From NCBI RefSeq assembly GCF_002259605.1, contig NZ_MWWR01000013.1, forward strand, positions 150 to 63,695: a DNA stretch of 63,546 nucleotides. The letters run 5' to 3'. The position numbers and the translations under genes were made by a program. Under the pieces are notes generated by a model. That model searched no databases and was not told the origin of the DNA. It saw only the letters and a program-made list of their open reading frames with translations. The first letter of the stretch is position 1, and each line of letters starts with the position of its first letter. Shown here piece after piece: positions 24,351-33,673 of the stretch. The DNA is from Pseudoscardovia radai. GTDB taxonomy: Bacteria; Actinomycetota; Actinomycetes; Actinomycetales; Bifidobacteriaceae.

Positions 24351-27300
24351 TCAACTGACATATCTGACCCACAGTTCCCCGGTGCCGCTCAGACCACCGC
24401 TATTTGTCACCGTATATGGAACACGGCTGGTCACGCCACCGGCAAACCCGGATTCAGGCGTGAACGTGGCCTCGAGCAGGCCGTTTTCCGCATCCCAGCC
24501 AATCGTCCACGTACCCTCGCCAGGCACGGCAATCGTGTCGGAGCCGTTGGAGAACACCACCGACGCGAATTCCTCGCCCGGATCGTTGAGCACATCCAAG
24601 CGCACCGGCGACACGCCAGACGCGGACCTGCTCACGACCTTATGCGCGTTGTACATGTACGGCGCCTGATGCGCGCCCACGGTCAGCTGGTAAACGGTGC
24701 TGCCCACAAGCCCGGACTGCGTCACGGCCTTGACGATCACGGAATACGTACCGTCAGCCGCGTATGCGGTGGAGGCCGTCGCGCCGGGAGCAGTCGTCAT
24801 GGTCTGCCCGTTGCCGAAATCCCACTCGTAAGACACAACCGGGTCGTTCTCCTGATGCGTCACCGCCGTGGCGGTGAAATCGGCCTGGTCGCCCGTATAC
24901 ACGGAGTGGCCAAGCTCGACATTCACGTCAGGCCTCTTGACAGCGTCCACGACCGTTTCGGTCAGACGATTGACAAAATCGTCACGCGTGTACTCCACAA
25001 AGTGACCGCCGGTCGCCTCGGAAAGCTCCGTGGCGAACTTCGTCCAGTCATAGCCCCAGTCGTTCACGGCCTGGGCGCCATAGGAGCCATCAGCGGAAGC
25101 AGCGCCGTCCACCACGGTCAGGGCCTCGGCGGCGTCACCGGCATCAAGGGCCACGTCGCCGCCCGAGGCAGCCTGCGCGGCAGCCAGCGCGAACGCAAGC
25201 GGGTTCTCGGAGCCCGCGGCATGGACAGCGGAGAACGCCACGGTGTCATCCGACGCCGTGCGGTCCGCCACGGTGCCGGCAGAAGCGACGCCAGACGAAG
25301 AAACGGTAGAGTAATGCGATACCTCACCCGTTGCATAGACCTGGATGTCCTTGGACTTGAGCTTGGCCACCGTGGTGTCGAACGTCAGCCCATTGGGCTC
25401 GGGATCGGTCGCCGGCTCATCGCCCACCAGTATGATGGACTTCTTCACGTTCTGGCGCCAGTCCATGTCGGCCGCCTGCGACAGGCCCGAGTACACGGCC
25501 TCAGCACCGCCGCCATCGAACGGCGCGTTCTTGATGCCGTCGACTACGGTGTCTGTCTCCGTGGTGAACGGCACCACCAGACGCACGCCGCTATTGGCGT
25601 AATAGCAATCGCTGTACGTCAGGTATGCGATGCGCGTCGTCGGCGAATCGGCGTGAATCGTATTCGTCAGTGCCTCGATGTTGTTCTTCACATCGGCGAT
25701 CTCATCCCACATGGACCCGGTCGTGTCGATGACGAAGACGATGTCGGCGTCCGTCGTCCCGTCGATGACCTCCGTGGCGGGATCCGTGTAGTACGGCTCC
25801 ACAACAAGCGAATCATCGGGCACCTGGAAGGAGTGTCCGTTCGCCACACTGTAATCCATCAGCGTGGTGTGCACGGTAACGCCCTTCATACCGGCAAGCG
25901 ACCCGGCCGTGATGCCCATCTGCGCAGCAACCGCTTCCTGGCTCACAGTGAAGAAATCGCCCTTGGCAAGCTGACCGGTTTTCGAAGCACCGGTTTTCGA
26001 GTCCCGCCATGTGACCTTCACCATGCCATCGCCCAGAACGGAGCCGGAACCCGACGAAGGGGTTGACGAGGTTGCGGATTCATCTACTTCTGCCACCAGA
26101 CCTTTACAAGCCGCAGAATCACTAATCACTGCTTTACTTATTGGATAACTAACTTTCGCCAAGGTCAGTTCCGGCGTCGCTGAAATCTCCTCACCAACGA
26201 TGGGTATTGTAAATTTCAGTTGAACGTTGAAAGCGACGTCCAATGAACTGGCGACTGTCGTTGTCCCAGCAGATTGGGTGAATACAGAGACCAAGAAGAG
26301 TTGCACGGTCCCGCTTATTCCAAGACTCTCATAGAGGAAAAACGACGGCGTAATCTCCGGGCCTGCTGAGAAAGACAAGGACTTTCCTATTCCTGAGACA
26401 GTACAACCATCATTGGCCGAGATATCAGCAGCAGCAGCGTTTGAATAAGATTGCCCCAGCATGAAGCCAACCTGAACTCTACCGGCTTTAAGAGTCGCGA
26501 ACTGATACGACACCGCTCCTTCGAGTTCAAAAGACATCGCCAATTCACTACCGGCAGTAATCACCACCGGGACAACACCAACAAAAATGGTAACGCTCTT
26601 TTTGAGAACTGTCAGCGGGACACGAGTCTCGAACTTTGCCGCAGCCGCTATCGAAGCATCAAATGAATATTCAAATTCAAGTCCAATTCGGAAATAATCC
26701 AATCGTGCTCGCGGAATGAAACCTACCCATTCAGCCCGGACATCAATGCCTGCAATCAAATTTTCATCGATTGAAGCATTCAAAGCTATTTTCGCTGTTC
26801 CCTCAGCTCTCACATATGTGGTTTGAGCATGCTTCGCCTGGCTACAATCGCCGCCGCAAGCTTTAAAGTCGATAGACGGTGAATGTTTTCCAAGGTAAAT
26901 CCTGGCATCACGATCAGTGTCTTCAACCCAATCAGTCGTTTGTGAAACGGGTGCGGTTTGCGGACGAGCACCCACCGCATTATTGACTTCGGCAGTCTGA
27001 GTTGAAAAATGCGTCATCCGGTCATCAATTCCAAGTTGCCTATCTGCAATCTCCTGATTCCCATTCGCATCTGACAAGTTCGAGACATTGCCACCAGTCA
27101 CCGAGATATCTGATGACTCAACTACCTCCTTTCCTTGTAGAGATTCGGAAGTAGGCACATTTACTGTGGATTCATTCGGCGCATCATCTGGATTGACACC
27201 AATGCCACTACCGTTGACCGAGTTCCCGTCGATTTTCACCTGGTAGAATTCGTCCGTCAAACTAGCTTGATGCGTGCCGATAACCCACAGGTCGCCGACG

Positions 27301-29027
27301 CGATCGATGGAATCGACCCAGCGCAGAAGGCCCTGCGGCGCGTTCGGCGCGATGTCACTGACGATGATGTCGCCAACATGGAAAGTGGGCTCGCTGTTCA
27401 CAGTGACCGACGAATCATCCAAGGCGACAATCGGGCTGTTCTCGCCAGCCGGCAGCACCACGTCCTTGCCGTTCGTCACGGTGTCGGAGGAGTCGGGAAG
27501 CTCCACCGTCACCGACACGGACGCTTTCGCGCTCGCCCCGTCACGGCTCGTGGCAACAACCGAATACGTCACCTCGCCGCCGTACTGCGCGCCGCTGAAG
27601 AAAGACCATTCGGCACTTCCATCGGACGCATAGTCCACAGCGGCATTGCCGATCTTCTGCCCATCGCCGTACACCTCGACGGCGGAGATGGACGCATCGG
27701 ATGCCACCTCTCCTGAGAAGGTCGTACCGGCATGTTCGCTGAAATCAAGCATGTCGCCGTCCTTGACGGAGGAGAAAGACACCGTCACATCCCCCGAATC
27801 GGCAGGTGCCGCGCCAATCAGGTCTCCCAGAAGCGCCACATTCGCAGTAACCGGAGCGCCCAGATTCGAAACCGTTACATCCTGCGCGCCGCCTTCCACG
27901 ATTTCCATCTGCGGCAAGGCGCCGGACTCGGCATCGACGACGGCACCGTGGGAACGACCAGCGAGCGGCGTCCCGACTTCGACGAACGACCTGGACGTTC
28001 CGCCGCCTGTCGCCCCGACGAGAGCGATGCCCGCCGACGCGTCAGACGCACGCTGCATCGACACGCTGCCGGTAGTGGCCTCACTGGTCGACGCATCATT
28101 CCACACGACGCCATTGCGCGAAGGAAGATAACTGCCGTCGACATTCGCCGCCGACAGGTTCTCCCCGGTTCCCACAACGTATCCGCGCTCGTCAAGCCGC
28201 AGGGATCCCGCCGCACCATCCGTCATGACCTGGATATTCCCATCGGAATCCGGCACGACGATGGTCGACACGATGCTTTGCCCTGCCGGCAAGGCTAGGG
28301 ATTGGCCGCCGACCACGACTTCACAGGCCCGGTCGAGCGTGACATCGAGCGTGACGTATGCGGCCCGTACTCCGTCTGCGGGCACACCGCCCCTGCCGAC
28401 CAGACCCACGCTCATGGGGTCCGCGGACAGCGAGGCACCCGCCAGTCCGACGGACGTATCCGCTCGCGTCACCGGGGTGGGCAGGGCGACGGTGGATCCG
28501 GGCGTCGTGGAATCCGCACCGAAAGACGCGAGTACTTCAACCGTCGCATCCACGGCGGCGGAAGCGCCGATGCCCACCGTCCCGTCGGCGGCAAGAGGCG
28601 CCAGAACCGCGGTGGAAACATCATGGCCGGCGGTTGCGTGGAGCACCGGCAGTCCGCCGACCGTGACATCGGCATCGACGGCGGCCTGGAACACGGATAC
28701 TCGCAAAAGCACCGCCGCGCTGCCTGAAGCGGCGTTCACCGCCACGGAACGCTCGCCATCGGACGGCAGGGTTCCCCTGCCAAGCACCGTATCAACAGCG
28801 GGAACACGATACGAGGCATCCCAAGTTATAGCGGACGGCACATCGGTAATCGGCGCTTCGTCGGCATACGCGGCACTGATACCGATGCCCGCGCCCATGG
28901 CGAGTGCGACCACAGAGGCAACGAAGCCCTTGAAGCCGGAAGCGGCCGCCGAACGCTTGCGTCCGGATTCCGACCGACCGGAGTCATTGAACCGATTGGT
29001 TTTGTTATTCAACGCCACGATCTTCAT
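24351..29027 (-). CDS. Very large secreted protein with vWA, PKD and CshA-like domains
   Basis: 1558 residues. N-terminal signal segment at about 30-57 (VASVVALAMGAGIGISAAYA). Residues 60-580 are Ala/Val/Thr-rich beta modules. The middle part (about 590-980) has unlike composition. A von Willebrand A domain starts near 1090 with the MIDAS motif DTTGS (Asp1101) and continues to about 1330. A PKD domain (YEWDFGNGQ, about 1365-1445) and a C-terminal CshA-type repeat (TFTPESGFAGG, PYTVTNSGGLSG) follow. No LPXTG or membrane anchor is present at the C terminus. The start has GGAAGGGGG upstream and overlaps the partner gene by 4 bp. Domain content suggests adhesion or surface assembly; the ligand is unknown. 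Confidence 0.87.
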   Translation of the reverse strand: MKIVALNNKTNRFNDSGRSESGRKRSAAASGFKGFVASVVALAMGAGIGISAAYADEAPITDVPSAITWDASYRVPAVDTVLGRGTLPSDGERSVAVNAASGSAAVLLRVSVFQAAVDADVTVGGLPVLHATAGHDVSTAVLAPLAADGTVGIGASAAVDATVEVLASFGADSTTPGSTVALPTPVTRADTSVGLAGASLSADPMSVGLVGRGGVPADGVRAAYVTLDVTLDRACEVVVGGQSLALPAGQSIVSTIVVPDSDGNIQVMTDGAAGSLRLDERGYVVGTGENLSAANVDGSYLPSRNGVVWNDASTSEATTGSVSMQRASDASAGIALVGATGGGTSRSFVEVGTPLAGRSHGAVVDAESGALPQMEIVEGGAQDVTVSNLGAPVTANVALLGDLIGAAPADSGDVTVSFSSVKDGDMLDFSEHAGTTFSGEVASDASISAVEVYGDGQKIGNAAVDYASDGSAEWSFFSGAQYGGEVTYSVVATSRDGASAKASVSVTVELPDSSDTVTNGKDVVLPAGENSPIVALDDSSVTVNSEPTFHVGDIIVSDIAPNAPQGLLRWVDSIDRVGDLWVIGTHQASLTDEFYQVKIDGNSVNGSGIGVNPDDAPNESTVNVPTSESLQGKEVVESSDISVTGGNVSNLSDANGNQEIADRQLGIDDRMTHFSTQTAEVNNAVGARPQTAPVSQTTDWVEDTDRDARIYLGKHSPSIDFKACGGDCSQAKHAQTTYVRAEGTAKIALNASIDENLIAGIDVRAEWVGFIPRARLDYFRIGLEFEYSFDASIAAAAKFETRVPLTVLKKSVTIFVGVVPVVITAGSELAMSFELEGAVSYQFATLKAGRVQVGFMLGQSYSNAAAADISANDGCTVSGIGKSLSFSAGPEITPSFFLYESLGISGTVQLFLVSVFTQSAGTTTVASSLDVAFNVQLKFTIPIVGEEISATPELTLAKVSYPISKAVISDSAACKGLVAEVDESATSSTPSSGSGSVLGDGMVKVTWRDSKTGASKTGQLAKGDFFTVSQEAVAAQMGITAGSLAGMKGVTVHTTLMDYSVANGHSFQVPDDSLVVEPYYTDPATEVIDGTTDADIVFVIDTTGSMWDEIADVKNNIEALTNTIHADSPTTRIAYLTYSDCYYANSGVRLVVPFTTETDTVVDGIKNAPFDGGGAEAVYSGLSQAADMDWRQNVKKSIILVGDEPATDPEPNGLTFDTTVAKLKSKDIQVYATGEVSHYSTVSSSGVASAGTVADRTASDDTVAFSAVHAAGSENPLAFALAAAQAASGGDVALDAGDAAEALTVVDGAASADGSYGAQAVNDWGYDWTKFATELSEATGGHFVEYTRDDFVNRLTETVVDAVKRPDVNVELGHSVYTGDQADFTATAVTHQENDPVVSYEWDFGNGQTMTTAPGATASTAYAADGTYSVIVKAVTQSGLVGSTVYQLTVGAHQAPYMYNAHKVVSRSASGVSPVRLDVLNDPGEEFASVVFSNGSDTIAVPGEGTWTIGWDAENGLLEATFTPESGFAGGVTSRVPYTVTNSGGLSGTGELWVRYVS

Positions 29028-29737
29028 CGCACACCCCCTTCCTCTGCCGCATCATTCATGACATCCGCATCCGCTTCATCCTCTTCCGCAACCGCATACG
29101 CACGATGGCGGCCGACGGCCAGAACGACCAAAGCCAACGCAAGGAACGCCACGGCGAGCATAGCGACGAACGCAACATGCGAGCCCGTGCTGGACAAATC
29201 CGAGGGCTGCGCCTGCGTGCCATCGTCCGCAGACGCACCCGAGGCAGGTTCCAGGGCAACGGCATCAACCGTCTGCCCGTCGGATCCATTGAAACTTACC
29301 GGCATACGCGCTTCCGCAATCACCACGTCTCCCCCGCCCACGCAGGTGATGGCGACGGATGCGTCAAAAGCCCTGTCGGATTCGAGGCTGAACTCCGCCT
29401 GCCGCCCCCACAGAGTCGAATCAACCGGCACAATCGCCGTCATACCCGTGGCCGAACGCCGAAAATCAAGTTCCATCCCGAGCGATGTTCCCGACAGATC
29501 GGCAGACTGGACCGCATCTCCCTCGACATCAACCCACATCTGAACCGTGTTCTGCGGAATAGCGGAGGAACCGCCGTCACCGGCATACGCCCGTGCGATC
29601 GGTGTCAGAACAACCATCGCCAGGCAGGCAAGCAGCAACGCGAAACACGCCACACCACCCACCGTCTTGCCAACGAACCGCCGCAACCGCATGAACGGCC
29701 GGCATTGCGACGCATAGTACGCCCCATTCTCTTCCAT
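29024..29737 (-). CDS. Small surface membrane protein with LSSTG-like sorting motif
   Basis: 237 residues. N-terminal hydrophobic signal segment at about 28-50 (FALLLACLAMVVLTPIARAYA, probably cleaved), an extracytoplasmic beta-rich domain (51-180), then LSSTG followed by a membrane segment (VAFVAMLAVAFLALALVVLA) and a charged acidic tail of about 30 residues. LSSTG plus hydrophobic span resembles a sortase signal, but the tail is much longer and more acidic than usual, so simple membrane anchoring is equally possible. ATG 29737 has AAAGGAG 8 bases upstream. It is the first gene of a two-gene operon with the vWA protein (ATGA overlap) and could be its membrane partner. Confidence 0.8.
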   Translation of the reverse strand: MEENGAYYASQCRPFMRLRRFVGKTVGGVACFALLLACLAMVVLTPIARAYAGDGGSSAIPQNTVQMWVDVEGDAVQSADLSGTSLGMELDFRRSATGMTAIVPVDSTLWGRQAEFSLESDRAFDASVAITCVGGGDVVIAEARMPVSFNGSDGQTVDAVALEPASGASADDGTQAQPSDLSSTGSHVAFVAMLAVAFLALALVVLAVGRHRAYAVAEEDEADADVMNDAAEEGGVR

Positions 29738-29937
29738 ATCGTTCTCCTTTTACACGCCCATCCGCCAACAACACGCGGCACGAAAAACCTCTCCCTGGTC
29801 TTTCGCGGACGTCGCTCCCTTTACGGCGACATCACAGGCTTTGCCAGCATATCAGAACATCACCGGAATCATTTCCTCCCGACACTACACGAACGCAAGA
29901 TGGGCGCTGAATCCTTCCCAGACCCATCCGACAATAC

Positions 29938-29969
29938 GGCGACACGCCTCACACCCGCGGCGTGTCGCC
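29938..29969. repeat. GACACGCC/GGCGTGTC palindrome
   Basis: GGCGACACGCC and GGCGTGTCGCC are perfect 11-bp arms around a 10-base loop, 13 bp past the stop of copy 3. An almost identical element lies past copy 4 (31498-31529), so gene end and hairpin were duplicated together. Confidence 0.75.
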
Positions 29970-29982
29970 ACACAAAACACCC

Positions 29983-31386
29983 TTACCCGCGCGGCTCCAC
30001 CACACACAGGCCATCCCACGCACGCCACAACGTCACCCGATCGCCCACACCCACCGGAACCACACGAAGCCGCGCCGCATCATCACCCAAATACGAATCG
30101 GCACGCCCCGGATCACAAAACGCCCACTCACGCCCCACACGCCCACGCCGCACAAAACGCACCAACGCCATATACCCAAAACCACACCAAAACCGACGAT
30201 TAAACAACGGAACAACCACCACATCCTCAACAACACCTTCACCTCTTCCCAATTCGATGCCAACCCGCCCTTCCGTCTGCGGAAAAGCAAGTTTTTCTCC
30301 GCCAACCGCGAAATCGGATACGCGGGTGGGGAGAATCCGGGAATCCCGCTGCTCGGATTCCCCACAATTGACTTCTCGATTCTCGGAATACCCGATTTGA
30401 CACACCCGGGTACGCCAAAGACGACCCCATGGCTGGGCATACGCCCACGCACCATAGGAACCAGGCCCCTGCGGATTTCCCACACTACCTTCCGTACACT
30501 TGAACAGAGCCATGGAGAACACCACGACCTGATGTTCCTCCGCGCACATCGGATATCGCGCATCGGACACATCGTGTATACGGATGAACGGACTGCCGAG
30601 AGGACGCAGCACCGCATAATAATAGATGATGACGTTCTGCCCGGGCGCAAACCTCGACGGTGTCGCATCCGTCCACATCCTCCGCAGCTTGCCACACGCA
30701 TCGCGGAACTCCACCTCGTAAACACACACCACAGCCCCATCACCGGAATAACCGTCATACCGTCGCACCGTCTTGACAATCGGAAGACTCAACGAAGATA
30801 TGACAACCCCGCCAGCCACACGCAGACCAGAAGCCCCCGGGATTTTCCAAGCCGTCCCAACGGGGTGCGCAAATTCGGCCACAGGAGACGATTCCCTCAC
30901 GAGCGGGAAGGCAAAACCGGCGCCTTGAAACTCCCGATCCCTTATCTCATCTACGGACGGAACAACATATCCCTCGCCGCCTTCGCATCCTCGTGCCGGC
31001 GCGTCTGTGTCTTGCGTATTGGACGAGAGGGGCCGCACGCCCCCATCGCCTTCCGAGGCACCCCGCCCTCCCCTGACTTTGCCACGCTGTGCCATCACGA
31101 CAAACACCACTATCTCAACGGTAGGAACAATCGACATCAGAACAAATCCCACGGCATCAATCCATGACATCGGCTTCCCCCGGGAAATCAACACCATGGC
31201 GCAACCGATGACGAAAGGAACCACCACCGCCACCGCTCTCAACCCAAACTGCGTACCAGTAACCTGCACCATATCCGGTGCAACCAGAGGTCGCCATTCA
31301 GCCTCATACGGGTACACCGGAACCGCGGGACCCGATTCACTATCACGGGGCTGCGCAACACCGGCATCATTCCCCGAAACAACCAT
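29983..31386 (-). CDS. Membrane protein of the paralogous family (copy 3)
   Basis: 467 residues from ATG 31386 (GAGGAG about 9 bases upstream). N-terminal VYPYEAEWRP motif, two membrane segments (about 50-72 and 80-102), a low-complexity stretch, then the conserved soluble domain with IHDVSDARYPMCAEEH and the C-terminal module VVEDVVVVPLFNRRFWCGFG...LWRAWDGLCVVEPRG. The last roughly 250 bp match copy 1 almost base for base, while the N-terminal half is much more diverged, a pattern of recent duplication or gene conversion limited to the 3' part. Function unknown. Confidence 0.76.
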   Translation of the reverse strand: MVVSGNDAGVAQPRDSESGPAVPVYPYEAEWRPLVAPDMVQVTGTQFGLRAVAVVVPFVIGCAMVLISRGKPMSWIDAVGFVLMSIVPTVEIVVFVVMAQRGKVRGGRGASEGDGGVRPLSSNTQDTDAPARGCEGGEGYVVPSVDEIRDREFQGAGFAFPLVRESSPVAEFAHPVGTAWKIPGASGLRVAGGVVISSLSLPIVKTVRRYDGYSGDGAVVCVYEVEFRDACGKLRRMWTDATPSRFAPGQNVIIYYYAVLRPLGSPFIRIHDVSDARYPMCAEEHQVVVFSMALFKCTEGSVGNPQGPGSYGAWAYAQPWGRLWRTRVCQIGYSENREVNCGESEQRDSRILPTRVSDFAVGGEKLAFPQTEGRVGIELGRGEGVVEDVVVVPLFNRRFWCGFGYMALVRFVRRGRVGREWAFCDPGRADSYLGDDAARLRVVPVGVGDRVTLWRAWDGLCVVEPRG

Positions 31387-31497
31387 GCCGCCACCTCTCC
31401 TCAACTCGCGACCGACGCCGCCTGCGCCCACGACTCACCAACGAACGAAGCGCCACTCCATCATCTCATACACCGAACACGACCCGTCAAACAATAC

Positions 31498-31529
31498 GGC
31501 GACACGCCTCACATCCGCGGCGTGTCGCC
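31498..31529. repeat. GACACGCC/GGCGTGTC palindrome
   Basis: GGCGACACGCC and GGCGTGTCGCC arms around a 10-base loop differing from the 29938 copy by one base; 27 bp past the stop of the copy-4 C-terminal frame. Confidence 0.75.
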
Positions 31530-31556
31530 ACACAGAACACACTCACACGCCGAACC

Positions 31557-32582
31557 TCACGCCATCGGATCGACCACGCACAGACCATCGCCCGAGCGCC
31601 ACAGCGCCACGGAATCACCCACGCGCACAGCAGGACGACGCAAAGCATTCTCATCGGCCCCCAGATACGAGTCATCACGCCCCGGATCGCAGAACGCCCA
31701 GACCGCCTCCTCCTTCCCGCGCCGTTCAAACCGCACCAACGCCATGTACCCATACCCGCACCAGAACCTGCGGTTGAACAATGGCACCACCACAACATCC
31801 TCCACCACACCGGGGAACCGGCGGAACCGCCTTAACTCAGAAAATTCCGTGACGTTCCCATCGCCGATGCGCAAATCGTCACGCGGAAACGGCTTCGATG
31901 CCGTGGCCCGTCCATCAGCGCCCAACACGCCCTTGGCATACCCCGTGCGGTCAGACCAATATCCCACCGCCGTCACGTTCTCATGCCACGTCCGACCATA
32001 CGGCCGCCCGTTCACGGCCAGACCATAGGAATCGCTGCGCGATGCGCCAATAGCACCGCCAGTCCCCGCGTCATCCGCCGTCCTTGAGCGCCAATCCTCC
32101 AGCTGAGAGGAGAACACAACGGCCTGGTGGTCCTCCACATTGACGGGCTGGGACGCATCCGCCAGATCATGAACGCGCAAGAACGGCCGCCTGCCATCGG
32201 GCGCGAAACGGTACAGATACGCAGTGACCTTCTGCCCGGGGGCAAAATCCCCCAACAGTGCGTTCGACCAGCATCGCACCGTCCCGCCGTCCGCCCAGGA
32301 GCATTCCACGAACGCGAAATACACACGGAAATCCCGCCTGTTAGCCACGCCGGACCCCACGGCATACGTTGCATCAAGGGCAAGGGTATCGACGATTCTC
32401 CCAGAAACCGCCCGCAGCGGACCGGCATCGGGAATGCGCCATGCGGGGGTTACTGCGGATGCAACATCGATCCGCCCACTTGTCAACGGAAACGCGTCGC
32501 CGATGCACCGCGCCGACCGCAAGTCGATCAGGGAACGCTCAGGAAGCACCGTGGTCGCATCGCCGTCAGGCACCGCTTTCAC
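31557..32582 (-). CDS. C-terminal part of paralogue copy 4, separated by a frameshift
   Basis: 341 codons from GTG 32582, which has only a weak AGAGGGAA upstream. It contains the family's soluble domain (VHDLADASQPVNVEDH) and C-terminal module (VVEDVVVVPLFNRRFWCGYG, WAFCDPGRDDSYLG, GDGLCVVDPMA). On its own it lacks the YPYE motif and the two membrane segments, which lie in the +1-related frame just upstream (32599-33003). Removing one A from the A7 run at 32628-32634 would join the two into a protein of about 480 residues, the size of its relatives. It could be a natural off-phase, a pseudogene, an independently started product, or a sequencing error. Confidence 0.65.
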   Translation of the reverse strand: MKAVPDGDATTVLPERSLIDLRSARCIGDAFPLTSGRIDVASAVTPAWRIPDAGPLRAVSGRIVDTLALDATYAVGSGVANRRDFRVYFAFVECSWADGGTVRCWSNALLGDFAPGQKVTAYLYRFAPDGRRPFLRVHDLADASQPVNVEDHQAVVFSSQLEDWRSRTADDAGTGGAIGASRSDSYGLAVNGRPYGRTWHENVTAVGYWSDRTGYAKGVLGADGRATASKPFPRDDLRIGDGNVTEFSELRRFRRFPGVVEDVVVVPLFNRRFWCGYGYMALVRFERRGKEEAVWAFCDPGRDDSYLGADENALRRPAVRVGDSVALWRSGDGLCVVDPMA

Positions 32583-32598
32583 GCGGCCGCGTTCCCTC

Positions 32599-33003
32599 TT
32601 ATCGGAGGCGGAGAGCTTCGACGACTGTTTTTTTCATCATGATCACCATGAGCACGGCGAACACAACAACGATCACGTCATTAGAAAGATGCGTCAGCCC
32701 CTGCCCTGAAACATCCCGTTGCGCAGCTTGCGCGTCGCTGACGATGCTGATCACAAACCGAACGACGCACACAACGATGGCGGTCACGAACGCGCCGAGC
32801 ACAAGCCATCCGCTGATCCTCGACCGGCGCGCGGACACAGCGGCGCGTCCGCCCATATGCCAATGCCAATTCGCCTCATAAGGAAACACATCGGAATTCA
32901 GGCGTGTCGCACGCGCACGAGCATGCACGTCGCCGTACTCCGCGAATCCCGAAGAGTCCGCATACTCCGCGTGCCTCGGCGCCGCGCCTCCGTCATCACC
33001 CAT
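32599..33003 (-). CDS. N-terminal part of paralogue copy 4 (YPYE-type motif and two membrane segments)
   Basis: 134 residues, ATG 33003 with AAAGGAG 8 bases upstream. It carries VFPYEANWHWH, matching the YPYE motif of copies 1 and 3, then membrane segments at about 70-92 and 104-124, and stops soon after MMKKTVVEALRLR. Aligned with its paralogues it ends exactly where their soluble domain should begin. The codons for MMKK sit on the A7 run that offsets the frame. If translated alone it would be a small two-span membrane protein. Confidence 0.65.
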   Translation of the reverse strand: MGDDGGAAPRHAEYADSSGFAEYGDVHARARATRLNSDVFPYEANWHWHMGGRAAVSARRSRISGWLVLGAFVTAIVVCVVRFVISIVSDAQAAQRDVSGQGLTHLSNDVIVVVFAVLMVIMMKKTVVEALRLR

Positions 33004-33128
33004 GGCCTCTCCTTTGCATGTACGCAGCATGTACGCAACCTCGCATCGGGTTCCGGACGGAATTGCAAACAAAACGATGGCTCTGCCCCTGGTGCTGCCT
33101 TTGTCCGAGACCCGATGCAACAAGCGCG

Positions 33129-33173
33129 AAAGAAAACAAAGCCGGGCGGATGGCGACCACCACCCGCCCGGCC
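33129..33173 (-). terminator. Intrinsic terminator after the DUF3073 gene
   Basis: On the minus strand GCCGGGCGGG pairs with CCGCCCGGC across a 14-base loop and is followed by TTTGTTTTCTTT. It lies about 75 bp past the DUF3073 stop. Confidence 0.82.
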
Positions 33174-33244
33174 AGGCATGAGACGTTATCGAGACGTTAT
33201 ATATGGCCTCGCAGCGCCATGCGCCGCACGCCTCTCAGCCAAAA

Positions 33245-33673
33245 TCACTTCGCCGAATCGTCGGTCTCCGCCGCAGCGGACTCCGCGGATTTCTTCGACG
33301 CCGCGCCGCCCGGCTTACCCGGCTTGCTCGGGGCTGTTTTCATGGAGAAGGCTCCGGGCTTGGGCATGGGGAACGGCTTGTGGGGCGCCAACGGCTTCAC
33401 GGCCTTCGGCTGCTCCTCCGCCTTCCTCGCGGCCTCTTCCGCCCACTTCGCGTATTCGTCGAGCTCATCGGACGACGCCGTATCTGCGACGGACGACTCC
33501 TCGCCCTCGGATTCAGAATCGACGATGTCTGCGAACGGATCCGCAGCCGACGGCTGCTCCTCATCCTGGTGAGCGAGCTCCTCGGCGAGTTTGTCGTAAT
33601 CCGTATCAGTAGTCAGATATTTGAGCTTACGTGCGATCTTGGTCTGCTTAGCCTTCTGACGTCCGCGGCCCAT
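33245..33673 (-). CDS. DUF3073 domain protein
   Basis: 142 residues beginning MGRGRQKAKQTKIARKLKY, the hallmark of the actinobacterial DUF3073 family, followed by DTDYDKLAEEL. The rest is an acidic Ser/Glu-rich stretch (40-90) and a Pro/Lys/Ala-rich tail (92-142) longer than in many relatives. It is small, charged and soluble; the function is unknown. The start has AAAGGGGG upstream. It is read divergently from trpS. Confidence 0.92.
   Translation of the reverse strand: MGRGRQKAKQTKIARKLKYLTTDTDYDKLAEELAHQDEEQPSAADPFADIVDSESEGEESSVADTASSDELDEYAKWAEEAARKAEEQPKAVKPLAPHKPFPMPKPGAFSMKTAPSKPGKPGGAASKKSAESAAAETDDSAK

Noticed and set aside
32628..32634. Programmed -1 ribosomal frameshift at A AAA AAA
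   Set aside because: The downstream frame needs a +1 shift, not -1, so the classical slippery heptamer does not explain the fusion.
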